DNA from: Tribonema minus | Lineage: Eukaryota > Sar > Xanthophyceae > Tribonematales > Tribonemataceae | Direction of reading: 5' to 3' | NCBI GenBank assembly: GCA_017506865.1 | Contig: JAFCMP010000547.1 | Location: 1,674,001-1,738,000 of the forward strand | Length of the DNA stretch: 64,000 nt | Shown: positions 32,801 through 44,800 of the stretch, piece by piece | How the letters are laid out: each line of letters opens with the position of its first letter | Position numbering within the stretch: the first letter of the stretch is position 1 | Notes under the pieces: generated by a model | Told to the model about the DNA's origin: nothing | Database searches by the model: none | Seen by the model: the letters and a program-made list of their open reading frames with translations, nothing else | Position numbers and translations under genes: made by a program

Positions 32801-35800
32801 GCAATAGAGACAATTGAGTGGAATGTAGCCTTAACCCAACTCAATTCCCCGACTTAGCATCACATGCGCTCAGAGTGATTATGATGGCAGAGAATTCCAC
32901 GAGACACTATCATCAGTCGTCGCATCATGCTGCATGCTGCCTGCTTGATGTGTGGCACATGGGGGCCAGATACTTATACTTGGTTACATAGTCACTGTGG
33001 TTGTGTGCCTTGAACCCCTCAGACGTGGTTGCGCCTGCTCGCACAGATTTACTGAGAGCTGGCCTTATACAGTGCGAAGTAGTTAGACAGTTGCCCCAGA
33101 GGCATTTAACTTTGTTACGATTTACAACCAATGCTAAGGGTAACGGCAGCATTGACTCACCGGCGGCACATTGGGGATGTCCTCAAACCCGTCGGCTGCG
33201 ATGAACATGGATGGAAACATGTTGTAAAACTCTACTTCAAAGGACTATTATGGAAACAATTGTGCACGCATTTTGGAAATTAGACTGAGTCGTCAACTTC
33301 GTTGCATGTGTAGTTGAAGTTGCAGATTGGGCTCACCGGCGGCACATTGGGAATGTCTTCGAACCCATCGGCGGCGATGAACATGGATGTTATGCCCCAC
33401 GACCGCTGCCCGCTCAGCCACTTGGACACCTGCACAAAGGTGGCAGCCGCCGCAGCATACACAAAAGCTCAAGGCTTCACCAGCACATACTTCAAGTTGA
33501 AGTCATTCAGATTGGCATTGTGTTGTTATGCGCCGCGACCGCTGCCCGCATTTGCCATTTGGAGACCTGCAGAAAGCAGCCCCGAATGGCACGGAAGGGC
33601 TTAACTCATTCAAGTAAAAGCGCATACTCAAGTTACGTACTTTAAGTTAACGTGGCATGAAGCACTCCACGACGAAAAAGCACACCTGGTGAACTGAAGC
33701 ACTCCACGACGAAAAAGCACACCTGGTGAACTGATGCGGGGCGCCTAACAACAAAACTCGAACATCAAACAGCTCGGAAACAAACTGCTACTGCACAGGA
33801 CATGCAGTATAACACTAACCCTAAGCGTTCGCCTCCCCTCATCCTGACCTCCGCCATTGCTGGCAGCGCCTCTCCAGAATCACAGAAACGCGTGCGCGCT
33901 CACTGCCATATGCACAAGCTACGTTTACTAAGCAATACAGCTTATCCATTGCCGTCCGCGTGCGCATGCGTCATTGCCGATGCATTCCAGCGGTCACCTG
34001 ATACTTCACAATTGAAGTAGGACGGAGGGCGCGCGCGCGCTGGCCAGCGCGAGCGTGCCGCACGTCCTGCCCCTCTGCCAGTCTGTCAACGCCGTCGTGC
34101 CAGTACCGCACTGCGCAGAAAATGCTGTCCAAATCAATTCAGCCTGCACCGGACGCCGCCGTCTAGCCTGCCCAACCCCTGACCCTAACCCTAGCCCCAG
34201 GTCGGCCTCGTACCTGCGCAAACATATCTGCCGCCATAATCTGCGCGCGCTCCCGAAGGTCACAACTGCGCGACGCGGCGTGGTCATTGGTGTCGCTGTT
34301 CGTGCCGCCGCTGCTGCTGCCGCCGCCGCATAAATAAATGATACGAATCGCACCACAGCGGCGCCGAATGGTGGCGCCTCGTACGTGCGCGAACGTGTCT
34401 GCCGCCATGCTCTCCGTGCCCCCCCGGACGTCGCAGCAATGCGATACGGCGTTGCTGCTGGTGTCGCGGTGCCGCCGCCGCCGCCGCCGCCGCCTCCGCC
34501 ACTAATACACCTTTCTCAACATAACCCTAAAATTATTGATGCAAACAACAGGTCGTGCACGCATGCATGCGGGAAAAGTAGTGCAAACAGCACTAAGTAG
34601 ATCGGCGCCGAATGCTGCTGCCTCCTACCTGCGCAAACGCGTCTGCCGCCATGCTCTCCGCGCCCTCCCGGAGGTCGCAGCTGCGCGATATGGCATTGCC
34701 GCTGGTGTTGCGGTACGTGCCGCTGCCGCCGCCGCCGCTGCCCTCCGGCGTCAGATGCACCGTCAGCCGCGTTGCTGCGCGCTGCGCGTTGGGGGAGGGT
34801 GGGCGCGGCAGAGTGTGCAACTCATTATGATGATGTATGAGTTCTGTTCAGCTGCAGTGGCTGCTCCGCCGCGCACACATTTCATGAAAATGAGTCATGC
34901 GCTGCTGTGGTGGCCGCGGAATGGCGCTACCCTTTGGCATCAGGTGCACCGTCAGTCACGTGGCTGCACGCTGCATGGGGGGGTGGGGTGTGTGGGGGGG
35001 GGGGGGGCGAGTGATGCGCACAGGTTCATATTGATGCGTCATGCTACCACATTGTCTGCACAATGTAGTGGTGCACACACACGACATGCCACTGTCAAGT
35101 GCGTACTGTCAGGAGCATGCGGATCGATGTCGGTGCGTCGCCGCAAAAGTTCGGCAAAAGCGCGTCTTTTGTGTAAGTGCGCAGGTACATCATGGCAGTG
35201 CTCCACAGGGGCGAACGTGCGGCACAAGCAGGGACAATCTTGCCCCAGCATGTAACCTTGACACAGCGCAACCAGTAACCTTAAAAGAGTCCTTGACCCG
35301 ACATAAGGTGAAACCCTAACCCTAACCTTGTGGTCCGCTCTCTGCGCATCCAGCCGCTCTTGGATCTCAGCCGCTAGCTCCAGCAGCCACCGCTTGAGGG
35401 TTTCCTCACTAGCAGGGGGGGAGGGGGGGGGTGCAAATCAGGAAGCGGAAAGTCACTGCAGCGTGCTCACTTTGCACTGAAACCCCCCTGTCCAAATCCT
35501 CAGCGCTGACGCAATAAGCAAGAGGGGGGACGGGGGAGTGAGGGGAGCGGGGGCATTTGTGGCTGTGACTGGAGTGCAGTGAGTACTGGAAGAAGGCTGT
35601 TGCTGACCACAACGGCTCTAATTGGGGCTCTTGTTGCTGGCGCGCGTGAGCGACAGGGGGAGGGGGGGGGGGCGGCGGGGCAGGCAGCACTGACAAATGG
35701 GGTCATGCTGGGAAGTCACCACGATCTCATGAAGTGCGCTTCGACCTGCTATCGGAAATGAGCTTTCATCCTGCAAACAGTGCACACGGCGCACTCTTGC

Positions 35801-38800
35801 CGAGGCGCCGCCACGGGTTTGTGTGGCACAGCTTCAAAAATATATATATCTACATTCTTTTGATTCGTTTTCATACATGTTTGACTCGTGGCCAATTGCT
35901 GCAGCAGCAGCGACCACCGTTACTGGTGGAAGGCACTTGCAGCTAACCATCCCTTGTCACCTAGAACTCTACGACTTTTGAATCGCTTTCATATATACTT
36001 GCACACGCATGGCAGGCACCGTTGACACTTATTCTGACCCTGGCCCTGGACACAAATTCCTGCGGCGGCTGAGTGCACGGCAGACGCTCGCTGATAATCC
36101 TGAACTCAAGTGAGCATATGAGTTATGTGGCCCGCGGTGTGTATATATGTATGTATATAGGTGTCGTGCCACGCCTGGTGCACAGCGCTGACCTATATAC
36201 CTGGCAGAAGCACACTCACAGACACGTTTCACGTTTCACGACAACAATACAGACGCAGGGGCGGCGCAGTCAAACATCATGTTCTGTGGCGCAGCCGTAT
36301 TGCGCTGAAAGTGCAGCGGTTCATGCGGTCAGGGAGAAGAAGAGTGGTGGTCTGCCTGCTCGTTGAGCGTTCGCGGCTGCTGGTCGCAACGGCGCAGGTC
36401 AGAGCAGAGTCGAGGTGGGATACAAGTGAATGGCCGAGTGTCTCCGTACATACATGCAGAAGGGGCTAAGGATTGCACTGAGAGGCCGTCAACATGCTCG
36501 CCCCCTGATTCGCCATGGCACTGCAGCTCAACTACAACTTCAACTTGATGTCACCCACGCGCGCTCATTGCCCGTTCACCTACTCGGCCGCAATCCACTG
36601 CGGCAAATACACACTCACGTTCTTATGCAGCTGTTTCCGTAGAACGTCTTGCCACAGCTGACGCTCTTGGACAGCGCGCGCTGCACCACAGGGGTGAGGT
36701 CCACCTGAGGCGGCAATCATGAGAATTCATGAATAAGCGACTCATGATTCATGAGTGATTTATTATTGTTGATTCTGGCTGAGGGCGTGCGAAGAAGCTC
36801 AGATGGTTGATGTGAGGCTTGCTACTAGAGTGAGTGCTTGGAGTACTAGACTATGAGGACGACAACATTCATCTCAGCCACCATGCAAAAGAGCGCGCGC
36901 TGCGCCACAGGGGTGAGGTCCACCTGAGGCAGCAAACATTGAATATCACAAAAAAAAATGAGCAGTTCAATAATTAAAAAGTGTATTCTCTGTTGCTTGT
37001 GAGGAGGGCACGAAAAAGCCCAGATAGTTGCTGTCAAGCTTGCCGCCAGAATGAGTACTTGAAAACCATGAGGGCAACTGAGCGGCCATGCAAAAAGCGC
37101 GTGCTGCGCCACAGGGGTGACGTCCACGATGCGGAGGACATGACATTTGAATAGACTAATGAGTTGTTTACAGTTCACGAGCAAGTATTTGTTGCACCGT
37201 GAGAATGACACCATCCGAATGCGCCACAGGGGTGGCGTCCACCTGAGGCAGCAATCATGACGTTTGATGAACGAGTAAAACACAATTAATGATTGAGTGC
37301 TTCTGGCAACGTGAGCAAAGCACCAAGTGTGACATTTGATGAATGAGTAATTTACGATTCATGATCTAAGTACTTGTGGCACCATGAGAACAAAACCACG
37401 TGTCCAAGTGCGCCACAGGGGTCAGGTCCATCTGAGGCGGCAAATGTGACATTTGGTGAATGAATACTTTACACTTCATCATGAACGATTATACTTCAAA
37501 TATGTGGACACCATGAGAGCAACACCTGTCCGTCTGCGCAACAGCCTCAGGGGCGACGTCCACCAAAGGCGGCGATCACGACGGTTGACGCCGCCATACC
37601 GCATACCTACGTACGCAAGCGCTCGATGTCACGCCGTACACGTACGTACATGCGCAATCGCAGCTGCAGAACTGGGGTCAGCGGCGTGCGTGCGCCGCAA
37701 CCTGCTGCAGTAGCCCATGCCCGTGGAACTGCAAACAGGCATGTGCACATGTGCGGTTCAGCGCCGCAAGATGCGGGATTGCTCATCAAGCTAGGACTAG
37801 CTAGGGGCACACAGCCTAGGGTTGCACGCTCTAGGTTTACACGACTCCACGCCACCGCCCCCCGGAGAACGGAGGCACTAATTGCCTTAGTTTTAGCTGT
37901 GGTTGCAGCGCCTTGGATCAGCGAGATTCCACTGCGTCACTGCGTGCCCAGGACCTGCGCACGCTGCAGTGTGCATCCGCAAAACTCGAGGCAGTTGTCG
38001 GAGACGCCAAACCCGAGACTGCGTGCCGGGGCCGCATGCGCAGGCATGCGCACACGCGCTTCCCAGCCCGAGGAAAGGAGAGGCTGGGCTCAGCTACGGT
38101 AACACCTCCCAAATTACGCAGTCTAAGGACTTGCGCTTGACCTGCGTACGCGGACAACACCGCAGGGATTGAGAGTGGAAACCAAAACTGCCTTGTTTGC
38201 GGCCTCACCCCGCGCGCCATGTCCGCCAGCAGCGCCGCCTGCTTCTCGCCGTACAGCCTGCGCAGCGTAGCCTCGGGCATGGCCGCGAGCTCGCCTGCGG
38301 TCGTTACCTTCAGGTCAGAACGCACCTGCGGCATCGTGGGAAGTTGGATGGCAGAAGTTGAAGTTCAAAAGCAGAAGTCTGGTTTCAAGCATCGGCTTGG
38401 CGTAGTGTCCCGAACCGCATGGGGCTGAGCACACGATAAAAGTGGAGTTGGATGGCAGAAGTTGAACTTGAATAGAAGAAATGTTGGTGTCAGAAATTAG
38501 GGCACGGCCGCGAGTTCGCTCGCCGTCGTTATTTTCAGGTCCGACCGCACCTGCGGCGCCGTGGGCGAGAAGTGAAGTTGGATAGCAGAAGTTGGAGTTG
38601 GAACAGCAGGAGTTTGGTTTAAAAGTTGTTGAAATTAAATGGCAGCAGTTTGATTTCATAAATCGGGCAAATCGGGCACGTTCGCGAGCTCGCCGCCCGT
38701 TGCCACATTCAGGTCCGACCGCACCTGCGGCGTTGTGGGCGTGAAGTGAAGTTGGACAGCAGAAATTGAGGTTGATTAGCGTGAAGTTTGGTTTGTTAAT

Positions 38801-41800
38801 CGCAAATACGGCACGGCCGCAGCCTCGCCCCGCCGTCGTCACATTCAGGTCCAAATGCACCTGCGCGACGTGGGACGTGAAGTGATGTTGGATGGCAGAA
38901 GTTGAATTTGAGTAGCAGAAGCTTTGGTGTCACAAACCGGGCGTGGCCGCGAGCTTGCATGCCGTCGTCACGGTCAGGTCTGAACCGCACGGCGTAGTGA
39001 ATCACTCACGCACAAACGTACACATATTGCTGACAGTTGCAGACTTGCATGTTTGTGCGAAGCGATGGTTCACAGCTGCAGTTGCCTGTGAAACTGGCGC
39101 GACACACCCCTGGTTGTAACCCCAAGTACAATCACGGGATATGATCTGCAAAAACAGCAAGCATCTGCATGATGGCTGCATGTGCACCTCCAGCCTTGTA
39201 ATTCAATCATGTATCGACATCAGTACTGGCAATCACCTGTTCGCCTAGCTTCCCACCGAGCCCCCTGATGCGCTCAAGGGGTAGCCCCTCCATGAGGCCT
39301 GCCACCTGGCTTGCCGGGACCTGGGAGGGAGGAGGAAGGGCACAAGGGGCATATTCAAGGGGGGGGCAGGGGGGGGGGAGGGGGATCAGTGTTCGTGCTT
39401 GAGTAATACATGTTGTTTCTGCTCCTCCAAACACCTGTAGCAGCCATCGGAGTTCTTGCATTGTCGCATGGCTCTGCCAGAGTTGCGGAGCTAGGCTGGC
39501 AGTGATGAAAAATCACAATTTAGGAACTTCAATTTGTACTTCATGTGCAGCCACCCGCTTGCTGATAGACATGGCGGTGAGGCCCAGCGACTTTCACTTG
39601 CTGTACAGCGAGTCTATTAGTCAGAGTCTGTATAATACACGTAACTATACGCTTCCCACTGTTTGCTCGCAGCGCTCATGTAAGGCGAACAATGAAGGCA
39701 CCAAAGCTTGCTGGCGAAAACGTCATGAGGAGGTAAGTAAAGCTGAGGCTTGTGGAGATTGCCTTGACCACATTAAACCTGAACAGCATCTTGTCCTGCA
39801 CTCAGTGAAATGAGAAATGGACGGGGGCACAAGAGAAACATAGTGGATACTGCGGGGTTACGTGAGCAGCTGGTCCGCTTGCGCATGCGTGCCGCAGTGG
39901 TCAATTCTGCTGAGCACTGACGTGTTGGTGACTTGCCACCGCCTGAGCTACATACAGTACCGGACAGACTGCTCCCACCGCATCAACACCAGAAAAGATT
40001 GTGGTGAAACCAACCACATCAGCAAACCCGGGAAGCCGAAACTGAAGGAGATGGTACCCCCTCTGGGGCAGTGCAGCTGGCCTGCCACGGTGAAATCATT
40101 TTGAGGTGAAAAAATCACATTTTTTCATTGCTATACATATACTGCTGAGCACTGACTCACCACCGTCTGCTGCTTGGGCTTGTGCAGTCCGCTGGCCAGC
40201 TTGGCCATGCTCTTGTTGTGCGCGATGCCGCCGCTGCGGCGACAGGAGGAGCGTGCGTGCGCTTGTCAGAAAAGACAGGGGTGATGGAAACGATTCAAAG
40301 GATCGTAGAGCTCTAGGTGACAAGGTGTGGATCGTAGAGCTCTAGGTGACAAGGTGGGGTTAGCTGCCAGTGCCTTCCACCAGTGATTGTGGTCGTCGGC
40401 GCTGCAGCAATTGGCCACGAGTCAAACAGTGCCACCATGTCCACAGGAGCCAAAAGACTTCTGTGTGCAAGCTTGATGTTGCGGCGTCTAGATGACATGC
40501 TGCAGCAGCATATTCCTTGTTGCAATCAATCTGAACACTAGCAAAAGTAAAAATAATAGACTACGCAGTGGTAGTGGGCGCACGTGTCACAAAAGAGAAA
40601 GGGCGGCGCAGCGGCGCGATTGCATGCTAGCAAGTACGTACTATTGAGCCGCATGCGCTCTCTCACAATGCTGTTTACACTTTGCATCACATGGCAAGGG
40701 GGTGTAATGTGGCGCCCCATGAAAAAAGAGAGAGCGTACCTGTGATACTTCACACGTAAACTGGCATTTCACACGTAAACTGGCATCATCCTTTGATATC
40801 ATTCGACGTGAGCATTTGCAGCTGTGTGAAGTCCTTGGAAAAACGCAAGTAGGTCAAAGTTGTCAACACCACGCCCGTCCTGATTGACTGAGAATGGAGC
40901 ACATGCTAGAGCACATTTTCCCTCCTTCAGTGGGAGACACGTTACAGCGGAGAAAGACTGGTGGGAGAGAGACCCTGACGCTATTGCATAAAATCACTTC
41001 ATAGTGGCTGCAGCTTACACTGTGCTCCAAAGTTGCGTGACATGCAGGCTTTGACCTCGCTGAAACACGTTCACGTCATTGTGCTCAATTTCAAAGATGC
41101 AATCCGGATTTCAGTCCTCGCCACAGTCTACCATATTTCAATGTATGAGGCATCACACGGCCTGCACTCGTTGTGGCCGCCCCTACGTATCGGTAAGGGG
41201 CACTTCACTTACTTCTAAATGCTATCACAGATGGCATCGACTCGATTGCGGAAGTCATGTAGACGTACTGGCTCCCACCAAAGTGCTTCAAGTCTTGATC
41301 GCTTTGCATCGACTCTCCCGCCAAATGATTTTTTGTCAAACCCATGATGGCGCTTTTTAATAATGAGAGTGAAACGCATTCACAAAGTGAAGCGCAAGGC
41401 TCAATTCATGCACTAACACGATGAGGCGCGTGCTCACGCATGTAATACCTTGCAAATATGCCAAGGGCGTCACCTGCACGTGTAGCCCAGCTTTTTGGTG
41501 ACCATGTCGCGCAGGCGCGTGACGACGGCGGCGCCACACGCAAGTAGCCGCTCCTGCGCACGGCAGCAGCGCAGCATTGCTCAGCACAAGGGACGCACAA
41601 GTACACAAGTTGCATCACACGCAAGCAGTAGCTCCTGCTCACACACACAAACACACCACGCAAGCAGCCGCGCCTGCACAGGGCAGCGCGCAGCAGCACA
41701 GCATTGGTCAGCACAGGGGACACACGCATACACAGGGCGCATCACGCACAAGCAATTGCGCCCCTGCGCAAAGAGCGGTGCGTAGCGACACAGATGCCAC

Positions 41801-44800
41801 CGCTCACAAAAACAACACAAACATCATACACACGCAGTGTCACACGCAAACATACAACACGCATGCGCGTACATGTTGCACGCAACCAGCGGCTACTGCG
41901 CATGACGCAGAGCTCAGCAGCGCGGATGCTCAGCGCGAGCGTCGGCGTGTGCGTGCATAAAAATTTAAGGTATGCATGTATGCACATTCAGAAGTCACAT
42001 TTGGTCCACTCATGCAACGGCTGTCCCCACCATATCTTAAGGAAGCAAGTATTAGTACACACTGTAGAACGCATATTCATAAACTTGAGATATAGTAGCC
42101 CATACACAATGTTCACGTATACATGTATACGCATTCAGAGTTTACATCTTTGCTCCACTCGTGCAGCGGCCGGCCCCACCATACCGCCGCCGCCTCTGCA
42201 ACGCCTCCGCAGCACGCGCATGAAAATGTACACTTGACAAAGAAGTATGCCTTTGTATGCCTGTGTATAGACATACTTCTTTGAGTTGCACATATTCAAA
42301 GGATATTGTTCATGTATGTACATGGAAGCTGAAGTACATACATCAATACTGCACATGCGAGATGCTCACATCTTTGGTCCACTCGTGCAGCGGCCGCCCC
42401 CACCACAGCTTCCATACACGTACCAGTACATACTGTACTGTACTGTAGCACATACATAAACTTGAGGTATACAGGTATACACATTCACAACTTACATTTT
42501 TGCTCCACTCGTGCCGCGGCCGGCTCCACCACCACCTTTTGTAAACAAGTACCAGTACATACTGTGGCACATACAGAAAACGAAGTTATAAGAACACTTG
42601 AGGTATGCACGTATACACATTCAGAACTTACATCTTTGGTCCACTCGTGCAGCGGCCGCCCCCACCACACCGTAGCCGCCTCCGCAGGCCCCAGCGCCTC
42701 CGCCTTCACGCCGCAGTGGCCGGTGCGCACGAGGTCGCGCGACAGCGCCGTCGCCGCCTTGTCGCCAAGGCCTGCTACCTGAGAACACATCATTTTATTG
42801 GAGTTGTGAGCTGCTTGAAGTTACGATCACTTCGTCAAAGGAAATGAGAGACCATGGCGTCTTTGACCACCTGCATTGGTGCGCAGGAGCCTCTGCATCA
42901 ACGCCAGTGTGGCCGGTGCGCACAGGGTTGCGCGACAGCGCCGTTGCCGCCTTGTCGCCGAGGCCTACCACCTGCAAACGTAGCAGCAATTTGAAGTTAT
43001 CAGCTGCTTGAAGTTGGCTTGTCAAATGGGTTGACGTGATGGTGAGGCAACAGATCAGTGGCGTCTTTCACCGAGTGCATTGGTGCTGAAGCGCCACCGC
43101 ATTCACGCCGTAGTGGCCGGTGTGCACGCCGCGACAGCGCCATCGCCGCGTGTTGCAAAGGCCTGCCGCCTGCAAGCGCAGCAGCACTTTGAAGTTATGA
43201 GCCAGTTGAAGTTGGGTTTCAGTGGACGCACCACGGCGTTGTCAATGAGATACCACCGGCGAAGTTCTTGAAGGCATGCCAACTGTGAAGAAGTGCACGC
43301 AAGGAAAGCTCAGTCCCGTCTCTTCGTGCCGACGATGCGCGTCACTGGCACATGCAGGAACATGCAGTCTTTGGCGCACTTCTGAGCACAAGAGATTTTA
43401 ACCCTCACCCTAACCCTAATCCTAACCCTGAGAAGAGCGGCTGCCAGGTTGCACACTATGCTCGAGCATGTCTGACAGCTCATGGTCGCCCACTCTGCGG
43501 GTCCTGCGGCAGTTACGCCAGTTACGCCCGTCGCATCGCTCAGCTCAACGACCAGCGTACGCAAACAGGCGACTATAAACTGCTTGATGTGTGGGGCACT
43601 GCACATGAGACCAAGCGCACGTCAAAGCCACAGTGAGCATGACCTCCCACCCCGAGCCCTGCCCCGACTCCTGAGCTCAATGTTGAAGTGCTCATACACA
43701 CCGACGCGCCTCGGCCTTAACCTAGGTATAGCAGCCCACGCAATGGCTGTGCTAGCCGCCACACAACAGCATGCCAACACCAGCCCCTTCGCCCCGAGAG
43801 CTGCTGATCCTGAACACGACACGAAACTTGCTGGTGCACACACAAACTGCAACCCCATTCACAACCCTCAACCTAATATACCGTGCGACAGTTTCCTGAA
43901 GATCTTTGCCTGCTGTCAAATCAAAGCATTTCCTTGCCCTAGCCCTGAGCGCTGCTGACCTTGCTGATCCCTGCGTCCTCCACGACGTGGCCCCATGCTT
44001 TGGGATCTTTGCAGGCCAGCGCCAGCAGCCTGCTGGCCTGTGTGTGTGCAGCATGGTCACAATCAGAAATGTCCTTAATCAGAAAGGTGCGCATCATCAT
44101 AGCGCACCTGAAAGCCGGAGCATGCATGTATGTATGTATGTATGCAGGTGTGTATACTTCGAAGTACATGTTTGGGCCGTAGATAGGGCACTGACCAGTG
44201 TGAGACAAGGGCACACACGCCTATCATCAAGATGCCTGTGGCCTCCGCAGCATGTATTGAATGGCTGTACGTTGTATGGCATCACTTAGCACAGCTCCAC
44301 TTCCCACAGGCACGCACTTGCGGACTCCTGCAAAGAATGCGCAATGCAGCTTCCATGTACACAACCGAGCAGGTGAGAGGTCTTGAAATAGACATGCACA
44401 GTGGAGCCTCTGCATGATGTCCTCGCGCACGCTACAAAGCAAGCTTTGCTGCGGCGTGCACTTCTCATAGGCGTACTGACTCTATGCATACTCTATCACA
44501 AACCCATGTAGGTGACACAAGCACTCGAGATTCCTCCAATGCCACTGCGACAATTGCAAGGGCTCCAGGCATAAGCGTTCTACAGTCTTCAAAACAACAC
44601 ATGCCGTCGTGAACAACTCCTTCACGTAATGCAGTGGTACCTGAGTGCTGACGTCAATGCCTGGATGAGCGCTGGCGCAGGCTAACCCTAACCTTATCCC
44701 TGATCCAACACCTCTGCAATCAACCTCGCCGCTGCCTGCTCGCACAAGCATGATGACAGCTGGCTAGGTTATGAGGTAATCTGTGCTGCCCGTCCGCATC

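Noticed and set aside
32490-32817. Plus-strand open frame inside POLH intron 14 as a nested gene
   Set aside because: No family signature, no start context, and part of it overlaps exon 14-15 intron sequence of ordinary composition.
34182-34196. Proximity to a chromosome end, from CCCTAA tracts
   Set aside because: Tracts are short, scattered and lie inside introns of a conserved gene, so they are interstitial.
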